From Planctomycetota bacterium (GTDB lineage: Bacteria; Planctomycetota; UBA1135; JADKAF01), in contig JAEUHW010000190.1 in NCBI GenBank assembly GCA_016793245.1, positions 1 through 63,883 of the forward strand: DNA of 63,883 nt, in the 5' to 3' direction. Below the pieces are notes generated by a model. It was not told the DNA's origin, did not search any database, and was given only the letters and a program-made list of their open reading frames with translations. Position numbers and translations under genes: made by a program. Below are positions 54,101 through 61,843 of this stretch, one piece after another; positions within the stretch are counted from its first letter, which is position 1; the number at the start of each line of letters is the position of its first letter.

Positions 54101-54654
54101 GGATCGCGAGCGGCCGACTCCGCGAATCCTGCCTGCGCCACGTCGAGTCGTGGTGCCGCGACGAGCTCGGAGCGATGGACGAGAACCCGCAGCGCTTCGC
54201 GCGGGTCCTCGATCTCCCGCAGCTGCGCCGCGATTTCGAGCTCGCCCTCGGGATCGCCCTCGCGCTGCAAGGCGACGCCGACGGCGCGCTCGAAGCGTTC
54301 CCCCGTGCGATCGAAGGCGAGCTCGCTCTCGCACGGCGCGGGTTCGTGTGGTTGCTGGCGCAGGATCGCCTCGCCCTCGCGCTCGAGCTCCGCGCCGAGC
54401 TCGCCGCCGAGCGGGAGGATCACGCCCTCCGCGATGAGAGCCTCTCCGGCCTCGCCGAGCTCGCGCTGCCCGAGCACGCCCTGCGCGCCGCCGAGCTCGC
54501 TCTGCGCTTCGAGCTCCCCGCGCTCGCCCTCGAGTTGCTCGAAGCGCGCGCGCGTCGTCGCCCCGCGCTTCCCCGCGCGGCGCTCGAGAGCGCCGCGCTG
54601 ATTCCCCTGGCAAACGACGAACGCTTCGCGGCCCTGCGGGACTCCCTGCGCTGA
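51133..54654 (+). CDS. Ser/Thr protein kinase with large C-terminal helical repeat region (first of tandem pair)
   Basis: A 1173-residue PknB-type kinase. A helical N-terminal segment (about 20-72) precedes the kinase domain at 78-375: VAVKLVK (Lys110), HRDLKPSN (201-208), DFGIAKA (224-230) and GTPEYMSPEQ. A TM segment at about 402-422 is followed by roughly 750 residues of helical, TPR-like repeats that should lie outside the membrane. The ATG at 51133 was chosen; the frame above it lies inside the previous gene. The kinase half is very similar to that of the next gene, 17 nt downstream, whereas the C-terminal halves differ. Likely roles are signal sensing and phosphorylation of partners, perhaps the sigma factor at 58282. 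Confidence 0.9.
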   Translation: MSPAEQPTSPPPASTPAPASSLALEALVASCLEAELRGDRAGVDALLDAHPHLAPAAREQLADLASSGLLDPLPESIGPYRVRELLGHGGMGEVYLAEQREPVQRQVAVKLVKRGMDTREILARFAAERQALARMNHPAIARVFDAGSTADGRPYFAMEYVAGQPIQSYCDERQLDTQQRLQLFLEVCEGVQHAHLKGILHRDLKPSNLLVAEVDGKPAVKVIDFGIAKAIDENLAGHTLSTARGVLLGTPEYMSPEQAANEGEDLDLRSDVYSLGVVLYELLTGELPFAARKLRRDLPRLREILLSEEPLPPSRRVTDADPDTARRLAQRRATRSELSRRLRGDLDVIALKALARDRAERYASVGELAADLRRHLAHEPVLASSPSRLYRLRKFVRRYRLQVAATSGIFAALLAGLVASSIYRRRAEDSAVRAALALSAEQSARGDAEQQFTRAVLVVDSLLRQVADQRLDGVPQAEPVRRAILEDAARFCAELLAQRREDARTLELSAATHLSLAELARQTLDAAAAERECTLALDLLEGARAPLLTPAARQHGRARAHYLLGRVHGDALRYEEEERSFAEAESALAECLALEPTLAEAQRLRAALCAERAGALLERESAATGAAIDAARAALEEWRARCGPSMPATIQELALASITADHALLHKDLAGARAAIAWGNGVWEHTSAAERTHPLLRAARLDLSRSCGNALLAEQRYAEALPIAQELVEIAEGLAAQHPSVAHYRRSVGYGHGCLGVSYQHLERWEEAQAEFRLAFRILSSSEKGVESRAAELRHVGVYGNRFASMVIARRDATALEEALATIEVAIGALTPERQVASLRPYYLHSLQLCVNLGEHLGRPGDVLAAADQEIDSLRADLDLERATTEELVQIGERAGRAAMLAHFAGAAERAAQLLAFAEPYVQKLEGLAPGTTETRRTRGGLDIAAGLLAAARGDAPAAWRATKRFAEQAGTIGDDTRAIAMQLLLRCARIASGRLRESCLRHVESWCRDELGAMDENPQRFARVLDLPQLRRDFELALGIALALQGDADGALEAFPRAIEGELALARRGFVWLLAQDRLALALELRAELAAEREDHALRDESLSGLAELALPEHALRAAELALRFELPALALELLEARARRRPALPRAALESAALIPLANDERFAALRDSLR

Positions 54655-54671
54655 TCCTCTCGACGCCCACG

Positions 54672-57600
54672 ATGACCGGCCCCGAAGACCCCACCCTCCG
54701 TCCGACGCCCCCCGCCTCCGAGCGCTCCGTCCTCGAGAGCCTCGTCGCGGCCTGCCTGGAAGCGCGTATGGCCGGCGATCGCACGCGCGAGGAGGAGCTC
54801 CTCTCTGCGCGCCCCGAGCTCGCGATCGAAGTGCGGACCCAGCTCGCCGATCTCGCGCGCTCCGGGCTCCTCGACGAGGAGCCGCAGTCGATCGGCCCCT
54901 ATCGCGTGATCGAGCTGCTCGGGCGCGGCGGGATGGGCGAGGTCTTTCTCGCCGAGCAGCGCGAGCCGGTGCAGCGCCGCGTCGCGGTGAAGCTCGTGAA
55001 GCGCGGCATGGATACGCGCGAGATCCTCGCGCGCTTCGCCGCCGAGAGGCAGGCGCTCGCGCGCATGAGCCATCCCGGCATCGCGCGGGTCTACGATGCG
55101 GGTTCGACCGCCGACGGGCGCCCGTGGTTCGCGATGGAGCACGTCCCGGGCCTGCCGCTCACCGCGTACTGCGATCGCAAGCAGCTCGACACCGAAGCGC
55201 GCTTGGCACTCTTCCTCGCGGTTTGCGACGGCGTGCAGCACGCGCACTTGAAGGGCTTTCTCCACCGCGACCTCAAGCCCTCGAACCTGCTCGTCACCGA
55301 AGTCGACGGCAAGCCGACGGTGAAGGTGATCGACTTCGGCATCGCGAAGGCGATCGACGAGAGGGGCACGGGGGCCACGGTCCACACGCTGCAAGGCGCG
55401 GTCCTGGGCACGCCCGAGTACATGAGCCCGGAACAAGCCGAGCGCGACGGGCTCGATCTCGATCTGCGCACCGACATCTATTCGCTCGGCGTCGTGCTCT
55501 ACGAGCTGCTGACGGGCGAGCTGCCCTTCGCGGCCGAGCGCCTCCGCACGGATCTCCCCCGCTTGCAGCGCATCCTGCGCGAGGAGGATCCCGCGGCTCC
55601 GAGCCGCCGCATCACCACGAAGGGCCCTGATACCGCGGAGCGCGCGAAGCGCCGCCGCACGACGACGCAGAAGCTGCAGCGGCGGTTGCGTGGCGATCTC
55701 GATTGGATCTGCCTGAAGGCGCTCGCGAAGGATCGCGACGAGCGCTACGCGAGCGTGGGCGAGCTGGTCGCCGACATCCACCGCCACTTGAGCAACGAGC
55801 CGGTGCTCGCCGGCCCGCCCTCGGGCTTCTATCGCCTCCGCAAGTACATCCAGCGCCACCGGCTGCAGGTCGTCGCCGCTGCGCTAGTCCTGCTCGCGCT
55901 GATCGCGGGGCTCGTCGTGAGCTCGATCTATCGAGCGCGCGCGGAGGACGCCGCGGAGCGCGCGGAGCAGGCCGCCTCGCTCGCGCGCAGCGCCGCCGCG
56001 CAGGCCAGCGCCGCCGGCGAAGCGGAGCGCCGCTCGCGCCTCGACGAGCAAGTCGCGCGCGAAGCCGCCGAACGCGGCTTCTCGCAAGCGCTCGAGTCCT
56101 TGGGGATCCTCATCCACGCCGTCGAGGAGGAGCTCTACGGCGCGCCGCGACTCGAGCAAGTGCGCCGGAAGCTGCTGGAGACCGCGCGCGACTCCTGTCG
56201 CGAGCTGATCGCCCAGCGCGGTGAGGATCCGCGCGCGCAGCGCACCGCCGCCATCGCGCAAGAGCTGCTCGCGAGCGCGGCCCTGACGGCCGGAGACTCC
56301 ACCGCGGCCCTGCAGGAAGTGCAGCGCGCCGAAGAGCACTGGATCCGCGCGCTGCGAACGGCGACCGGAGATGCCGGAGAGCTGCGCTTCCAGCGCGCGC
56401 GCACGCTCGACCTCTGGGGCCAGATCCTCGCCGAGCGCGGTCGCGACGAGGACGCTCGGGCGAAGCTCGAGGAAGCGCTCGCCGAGTATCGCTCCGCGGT
56501 CGATCTCCGCCCCGACGACACGACCGCGAGGAAGTACTTCGCCGTCTCCCTCGGCCAGTTGGCGCACACCTTGGCTCGCCCCGACCCGCCGCGAGCGGCG
56601 GAGCTCTTCGCCGAAGCGCGCGCCGCGCTGGAACAAGCGAGTGCTCGTGGTGCCGAAACCCTCTGGGTCGCGCGCCTCCGCGCCGTGATCGAATCGAATG
56701 CGATCTCGCCGCTGTTCAACCTAGGGCGCCTCGAGGAGGCCGAAGAAGCCCTGCGAAGCGCGCGAGCGGCGCTGCGGATCTTCGATCTCGATGCCAGTTG
56801 GGATCTCGACCTGCTCGAAGCCGCGGCGGAAGTCGAGCGCAAGGCATCCATCCTCGAGTTTCGGAGCGGCCGGCGAGCGGAGGGCGTGGCATCGGCGCGC
56901 GCGTACCTCACCCATCTCGAGCGGCTGTGCCAGCGGCATCCCGAGACAGAGACGTATCGCGTGCAGCTCGTGGATGGCTACGGCAACCTCGCCGTGATGC
57001 TCGTCGACGAAGCGGATCCGACGCCGAGCCTCGAGGCGTTCCGCTCCGCGGTGCAGGAATGCGAGGCGCTCTGGCGCGAGCACCCCGAGAACCAGGAGCT
57101 CGCTCGCATCTTCGCCCGCTGCGCCGGCAACCATGCGCACGCGCTCTTCCTGACGGGCCGTCGCGAGCACTTGGCCGAAGCGCGGCGCACGAGCGCGCAA
57201 GCCCTGCAGCTCGGCGGCTCAGCTCCCAGCGCCCCCGCGACGAACCCCGCGGTGCTCGATCGCCACGCCAATCTCTACTTGCACCGCGCCGACGTGGAGC
57301 GCGCCGACGGCGACGCGGCGACGGCGCTGCCCTTCGCCGAGCAAGCGCTCGCGCTGCTGCAGGAGAACACTGCGCTCGTCGGGCGGCATCCGCAGCTCCT
57401 GCAGCTCCTGCTCTCCTCCGCCGTGCTCACCGCGCATTGCGCGCTGGACGCGGGCAGCGCCGAGCGCGCGCGTTCTCCGCTCGATCTCGCGCTGGAGCTC
57501 TTGAGCAGCCGCGAAGCCGAGCTCCGCACGCTGGAAGAGCATGTCGCGCTACGCCGTGCGACGGCCGAGCTGGAGGCCCGTTGGTTCCTCGCGCAGGGCG

Positions 57601-58265
57601 ACGCGCTCGGAGCCGAAGCCGCCGTCCGCCGCTTCCACGCGGCCTGCGAGGATGCGCCCGCGATCTGCAGCAGCATCGAGCTGGAGCTCCTGGTCGAAGT
57701 CGCGCTGCTCGCGGAAGGCGCGCTGCGTAGCGATCTGCTCGCTCGCGCGGAGCTCGGCGCGCGCACCGCGCTGACCGAGCTCGACGCTGCTCTCGAGGGA
57801 GCGCCGGAAGCAGAGCAACGGGCCTATCGCGTGCGCCGCGCGCGCGCGCAGCTCGCCACCGCGCGCCTGCGGATCCTCGGCGGCGAGCCGAGCGCCGCGC
57901 ACGCGCTGCTCGAGCCCGCTCTGGAGGAGCTCCTGCGCTCCCAGCGCGAGGAGCACGTCGATCGCGACGCCGAGCGCTGGCTCGCGTTCGCGCTCGAGCT
58001 GCGCGTCGAGGAGAGCCGCGGCGAGCAGCTGAGCGAGCGCGCGCTGCGCGCGGCGCGCGCGCTCTGCGCGCTCGCCGACCCGCGTGCCGTCGCGCGCGGC
58101 GCCGAGCTGCTCATCGAGCTCGGCGCGACTAACGAAGCGATCGAGCTCCTCGTGCAGCGCGCGCAGCGCGCGCCGGCGTTGCGCCTCGAGGACTTCGCGG
58201 CACCGGCACTCGAGTCTCTGCGAGCGGAGCCGCGTTTCCGCGCGGCGCTCGCGGCGCGCGATTGA
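54672..58265 (+). CDS. Ser/Thr protein kinase with large C-terminal helical repeat region (second of tandem pair)
   Basis: A 1197-residue paralogue of the preceding kinase. It has VAVKLVK (Lys107), HRDLKPSN (198-205), DFGIAKA (221-227), GTPEYMSPEQ and a TM at about 401-419. The juxtamembrane segment RKYIQRHRLQVVAA matches the first kinase almost residue for residue. The C-terminal roughly 770 residues are helical repeats with many EEA/LLE heptads, diverged from those of its neighbour. Both kinases keep all catalytic residues. The short 17-nt gap suggests co-transcription. The 3' end converges with the sigma gene at 58282-58878 with a 16-nt gap. Confidence 0.9.
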   Translation: MTGPEDPTLRPTPPASERSVLESLVAACLEARMAGDRTREEELLSARPELAIEVRTQLADLARSGLLDEEPQSIGPYRVIELLGRGGMGEVFLAEQREPVQRRVAVKLVKRGMDTREILARFAAERQALARMSHPGIARVYDAGSTADGRPWFAMEHVPGLPLTAYCDRKQLDTEARLALFLAVCDGVQHAHLKGFLHRDLKPSNLLVTEVDGKPTVKVIDFGIAKAIDERGTGATVHTLQGAVLGTPEYMSPEQAERDGLDLDLRTDIYSLGVVLYELLTGELPFAAERLRTDLPRLQRILREEDPAAPSRRITTKGPDTAERAKRRRTTTQKLQRRLRGDLDWICLKALAKDRDERYASVGELVADIHRHLSNEPVLAGPPSGFYRLRKYIQRHRLQVVAAALVLLALIAGLVVSSIYRARAEDAAERAEQAASLARSAAAQASAAGEAERRSRLDEQVAREAAERGFSQALESLGILIHAVEEELYGAPRLEQVRRKLLETARDSCRELIAQRGEDPRAQRTAAIAQELLASAALTAGDSTAALQEVQRAEEHWIRALRTATGDAGELRFQRARTLDLWGQILAERGRDEDARAKLEEALAEYRSAVDLRPDDTTARKYFAVSLGQLAHTLARPDPPRAAELFAEARAALEQASARGAETLWVARLRAVIESNAISPLFNLGRLEEAEEALRSARAALRIFDLDASWDLDLLEAAAEVERKASILEFRSGRRAEGVASARAYLTHLERLCQRHPETETYRVQLVDGYGNLAVMLVDEADPTPSLEAFRSAVQECEALWREHPENQELARIFARCAGNHAHALFLTGRREHLAEARRTSAQALQLGGSAPSAPATNPAVLDRHANLYLHRADVERADGDAATALPFAEQALALLQENTALVGRHPQLLQLLLSSAVLTAHCALDAGSAERARSPLDLALELLSSREAELRTLEEHVALRRATAELEARWFLAQGDALGAEAAVRRFHAACEDAPAICSSIELELLVEVALLAEGALRSDLLARAELGARTALTELDAALEGAPEAEQRAYRVRRARAQLATARLRILGGEPSAAHALLEPALEELLRSQREEHVDRDAERWLAFALELRVEESRGEQLSERALRAARALCALADPRAVARGAELLIELGATNEAIELLVQRAQRAPALRLEDFAAPALESLRAEPRFRAALAARD

Positions 58266-58281
58266 GCCGCGCGCGCGAGGT

Positions 58282-58878
58282 TCAACCTTCGCCGCGCTGC
58301 GCGCTGCGCAGCGCCGCGATGCGCGCCAAGCCACGCGCGATGAGCCCGCGCACGGCCGACTCGCTGACCTCGAGCTCGACCGCGGCCTCGGCCGTCGTCA
58401 GCCCGAGCAGCCGCGTCAACGTGATCGCGTCGCGCTGCGCTTCGGGCAGCTCCGCGATCGCGTCTTCGATCGCGGCGACTTCTTCACGCGCATCGGCGCA
58501 GCGGCTCGGCGTCAGCACCGAAGCGTAGACGCCGCGCAGCGTCTCGGCCTCGTCCGTGTCCAGCGAGCCCGCCTCGCGCCGCGCGTCGCGGCGCTCCTGC
58601 GCGTGGAAGCGCGCCTTCTTCAGGATCTTCCGGCCCGCTTCGAGGAAGAGGTAGTTGCGGAACTCCTTCTCGCTGCGGAGCTCGATCTTCTCCCAGTCGC
58701 CGAGCACCTCGCGGCAGACCGACTGCGCGAGGTCGCGGATCGACTCGCGCGCTTGCAGCGCGCGGCCCGCGCGCACGCGCAAGAACGCCTCGAGGAGTGG
58801 AAGGTTCCGCTCGAAGAGCGCGTTCAGCGCGTTGGCGTCGCCGGCGGCGGCGGCGGAGATGGTGGTATGGAGGTCCAT
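58282..58878 (-). CDS. ECF-type sigma factor converging on the kinase tandem
   Basis: 198 residues. Region 2 is at about 12-100 (NALFERNLPLLEAFLRVRAG, IRDLAQSVCREVLGDW, FRNYLFLEAGRKILKKAR) and region 4 at about 135-195 (IAELPEAQRDAITLTRLLGL, TTAEAAVELEVSESAVRGLI). This subtype is frequent in planctomycetes beside Ser/Thr kinases. No anti-sigma gene is adjacent. It is divergent from the FG-GAP secreted protein, whose promoter it may control. Confidence 0.87.
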   Translation of the reverse strand: MDLHTTISAAAAGDANALNALFERNLPLLEAFLRVRAGRALQARESIRDLAQSVCREVLGDWEKIELRSEKEFRNYLFLEAGRKILKKARFHAQERRDARREAGSLDTDEAETLRGVYASVLTPSRCADAREEVAAIEDAIAELPEAQRDAITLTRLLGLTTAEAAVELEVSESAVRGLIARGLARIAALRSAQRGEG

Positions 58879-58980
58879 GAGCAGCGAGGGTGGACGCGCT
58901 TCGCATCCTACTCTTCATCTGCGACATCGCGAGAGGCTTGTGGCTTCAGCGCCGATCGAGGAACCTCGTTCCACCCCCCG

Positions 58981-58998
58981 AGGAGAGTTTCTCCCCTG
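58981..58998 (+). promoter_or_regulatory. Shine-Dalgarno and CTG start of the FG-GAP protein
   Basis: AGGAGAG (58981-58987), 8 nt before a CTG at 58996, gives ideal spacing and puts the start immediately before a typical signal peptide (L-R-C-I-L-S-L-A-L-P). The only in-frame ATG upstream (58867) would overlap the start of the divergent sigma gene and add a leader that buries the signal peptide. Confidence 0.5.
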
Positions 58999-60834
58999 CG
59001 CTGCATCCTCTCGCTCGCTCTGCCCCTCGTCGCCGCGAGCCCCCTCGCCCTCGCCCAGGGCGCCCTCGACGTCCTCGCCATGACCCCCGCTCCGCACGCG
59101 ACCTCTGTCGCGAACGCGGCACCGATCACGCTCACGCTGAACGCCCCGGTGCTGGCGAGCAGCGTCACCCCAGCCGTGGCCCGCGTCGCGGGACGTTGGA
59201 GCGGCAGCGTCCCCGGGACCTGGTCGCTCGATCCCACCGGCACCGTCCTGCGCTTCGATCCCGCGCGCCCCTACTTCGCGGGCGAGTACGTGCAGGTCAT
59301 GCTCGCGCGCGATCTGCGCTCGACCAGCGGGACCGCGCTCGCGGGCGGCTTCGCCGCGGGCTTCTTCGCCGGCGCCCTGCCGAGCTCCAGCGGGAGCTTC
59401 GCGCTCGGCAGCACCGTGAGTTATCGCCGCGCGGGCGAAGGGCTCGTGCGCACCTACGGGTTCTTCGCCGGCGACATCGATCGCGATGGCGCGCCCGACA
59501 TGAGCGCGACCAACGAGGTGTCGTTCGACGTGCGCCTCCTGAAGAACGACGGCTGCGGAAACTTCGGCGCGATCGCCGTGACCGCGCTGCCGAGCGGCGA
59601 AGAGCCGAGTCCCAATGAAGGCGGCGATCTGAATGGCGACGGCTGGCTCGATCTCGCGACCGGGAACCAACTCGGTCAATCGATGGCGGTGTTCCTGAAC
59701 AGCGGCACGGGCAGCTATCTCCCGCCGGTGATCTACCCCGTCGGCGGCAACGTCCACGGCCTGGCACTCGCCGACGTCGAAGGCGACGGAGACCTCGACG
59801 CCTTCGTACCGAACCAGAGCGCGGTGCAGCTCCTCCGCAACGCCGGCAACGGCACCTTCGGCGCCGCGACCGCGATCGAAGCGGGCAACGGCGAATGGAG
59901 CCTCGGCACCGGCGACGCGAACGGCGACGGCCTCGCCGATCTCTTCTGCGGCGCGGCGTTCGGGCAGACGGTGAGCGTGCGCCTCGGCGACGGCAACGGC
60001 GGCTTCGGCGCGGCGCAAGCGCGCTCGTGCGGCGGCTTCCCGTGGGCGATGGCGCTCGGCGACATCGACGGCGACGGGCGCCTCGACTGCCTCGTCGCGA
60101 ACAACCAGCAGAACACGCTCGGCGTGCTACGCGGCAACGGCGACGGCACGCTGCAACCCGTGCAGCTCTACGCCGTCGGCCAGCGCCCCGTATCGGTCGA
60201 TCTCGCCGATCTCGATGGCGACGGCGATCTCGATGTCGCGACGGCGAACTTCGCCGGCGCGAACGCCACCGTGCTGCGGAACGTCGGCGGCGGCGTCTTC
60301 GCTCCGTGGCTGACGCTCGCCGCGCGCACGGCGGGCTCGTGCACCGTGCTCGTCGACTTCGATCGCGACGGCGACGTCGACATCACCGTCACCGACGAGC
60401 TCTCCGACGAGGGCTTCGTGTACTGGCAGCAAGGGCCGCTCGTGAGCGGCGTCGCGGCCCCCACCTGCGCCGCCGCGCTGCGCCTCGACGAACGCGCCGG
60501 ACGCGCGGGCTACGGCGGTCGCCCCGCGCACCTCGTGGATCCCGGTACGACGCTCTTCCTCGGCCTCAGTGGTGCGCCGAGCTCGCCTTGGCTCCTGCTC
60601 GCGGGGGCCGCGCAGACGCCGGCGATCCCGACGCCCTTCGGTCCGCTCTCGCTCGCGACGCCGCCGCCGCTGCTCGTGCTCGCGAGCGGTTCCCTCGACG
60701 GCTTCGGCGAGCAGCGCATCCCCGTGCCGGTGCCGCTCGGATTGGTTAGCGGAGCGGAGCTCGCCTTCCAGGGCTTGGTGCTCGTCGGCGTGCAGCCGCA
60801 GCTCACCAATCCCGAGCTCGCGCGCGTGCGCTGA
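58996..60834 (+). CDS. Secreted FG-GAP/VCBS repeat protein with Ig-like domain
   Basis: About 612 residues if started at the CTG. A signal peptide (CILSLALPLVAASPLALAQ) is followed by a Big_5-like Ig domain (MTPAPHATSVANAAPITLTL). Seven FG-GAP/VCBS repeats carry calcium-binding D-x-(D/N)-x-D-G loops, for example GDLNGDGWLD, ADVEGDGDLD, GDIDGDGRLD and ADLDGDGDLD. The C-terminal module of about 110 residues (LFLGLSGAPSSPWLLL to LTNPELARVR) resembles that of the secreted protein at 61844. Such proteins are found at the cell surface or outside and bind ligands or partners. An ATG at 58867 is the alternative start. Confidence 0.87.
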   Translation: MRCILSLALPLVAASPLALAQGALDVLAMTPAPHATSVANAAPITLTLNAPVLASSVTPAVARVAGRWSGSVPGTWSLDPTGTVLRFDPARPYFAGEYVQVMLARDLRSTSGTALAGGFAAGFFAGALPSSSGSFALGSTVSYRRAGEGLVRTYGFFAGDIDRDGAPDMSATNEVSFDVRLLKNDGCGNFGAIAVTALPSGEEPSPNEGGDLNGDGWLDLATGNQLGQSMAVFLNSGTGSYLPPVIYPVGGNVHGLALADVEGDGDLDAFVPNQSAVQLLRNAGNGTFGAATAIEAGNGEWSLGTGDANGDGLADLFCGAAFGQTVSVRLGDGNGGFGAAQARSCGGFPWAMALGDIDGDGRLDCLVANNQQNTLGVLRGNGDGTLQPVQLYAVGQRPVSVDLADLDGDGDLDVATANFAGANATVLRNVGGGVFAPWLTLAARTAGSCTVLVDFDRDGDVDITVTDELSDEGFVYWQQGPLVSGVAAPTCAAALRLDERAGRAGYGGRPAHLVDPGTTLFLGLSGAPSSPWLLLAGAAQTPAIPTPFGPLSLATPPPLLVLASGSLDGFGEQRIPVPVPLGLVSGAELAFQGLVLVGVQPQLTNPELARVR

Positions 60835-60841
60835 CGCGGTT

Positions 60842-61678
60842 TCAGCCGCGCGGATCGCGCACGAGGATCACACGCGTGTAGAGCAGCTCGAAGTCGCGGC
60901 GCTGCAGGTTCTGCTGCGACTTCGAGCCGGGCTGGGTGACGACGAGCGCAAGCTCGGCGCCGCGCGAGCGCGCGTCGTGCAGCCGCACCTCGAGCAGCGC
61001 GGTCTGCACGCCGCGGCGACGCGCCTCGCGCAACGTCGCGGCTCCGGTGAGCTGCGCGAAGCGGCCCGTGCGGCGGAAGGCGCCGGCGCCGACGACGCGC
61101 TCGCCCTGAACGCCGAGATAGCGCACGAGCTGCTCCGTCGCCGCCACATCGAGCAGCACGCGCTCCAAGACCTCGCGCGGGAACTCCTCGTGCGTGGCGA
61201 CGCCCTGCGTGTCGGGGGCGGCGAAGCCATCGATGAGCACGCGGCTCCAGAGGTCGATCTCGGAAGAGAGCGCGACCCGCACCTCGACCGGCCGCGGCTC
61301 GAGATCGCGGAGCGAGCGCAGCTCGAGGCCCAGCACGTTCTCCGAGCCCATCGCGATGTAGCCGCGGCGCGAGAACCAGCGCAGCAGCTCGGGGTCGGCG
61401 AGGCTCGCGAGCTCGACTTGCACGGGCACGCCGCGCGCGTCGAACGCGCGCTCGAGCTCCAAGAGCTCGCGCTCGTCGGGCAGCCCGCCGAAGCCGAGGC
61501 CGACGAGCTTGTTCAGCGGCGAGCCCGCTTCGGTGAGCGCCACGAGGCCGCCGGCCAGAGGACGGAGGAGCGCATCGATCGCGGGGCGTCGTCGGGCCGC
61601 GGCGCGGGTGCAGGCCGCGACGAGCGCGGCCTCGGCGGCCTCGATCTCGCGCGCGAGCTCGGTGGTGGCGAAGAGCAT
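60842..61678 (-). CDS. GNAT-like acetyltransferase
   Basis: A 278-residue protein whose C-terminal half fits the GNAT fold: a beta strand with VVGAGAFRRTG, the acetyl-CoA loop region REARRRGVQTALLEVRLHDA (RRxGxx-type) and the strand ELALVVTQPGSKSQQNLQR. The N-terminal half looks like a degenerate partial GNAT repeat. The substrate is unknown. The ATG at 61678 was chosen over one at 61717, which adds a hydrophobic leader without family support. It converges with the FG-GAP gene (7-nt gap) and is divergent from the secreted protein at 61844. Confidence 0.78.
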   Translation of the reverse strand: MLFATTELAREIEAAEAALVAACTRAAARRRPAIDALLRPLAGGLVALTEAGSPLNKLVGLGFGGLPDERELLELERAFDARGVPVQVELASLADPELLRWFSRRGYIAMGSENVLGLELRSLRDLEPRPVEVRVALSSEIDLWSRVLIDGFAAPDTQGVATHEEFPREVLERVLLDVAATEQLVRYLGVQGERVVGAGAFRRTGRFAQLTGAATLREARRRGVQTALLEVRLHDARSRGAELALVVTQPGSKSQQNLQRRDFELLYTRVILVRDPRG

Positions 61679-61843
61679 GGCGCAGAGTGTCCACGGAACG
61701 ACGCGCGACGAGAACAAAGGAAAGACGCGGTGCTCGATTGCAAGGCGCGCGGCGCACTCTCAAGCTGGGTTCGCACTGCCGAGCGTCGGCCACTCCGTCT
61801 GCTGGCCCCGGCTCACCCGTGCTCCCGTCCCCGCAGGTTCGCC

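Noticed and set aside
51289..54477. A 1062-residue minus-strand open frame opposite the first tandem kinase
   Set aside because: Shadow of the kinase gene, no recognisable domains.
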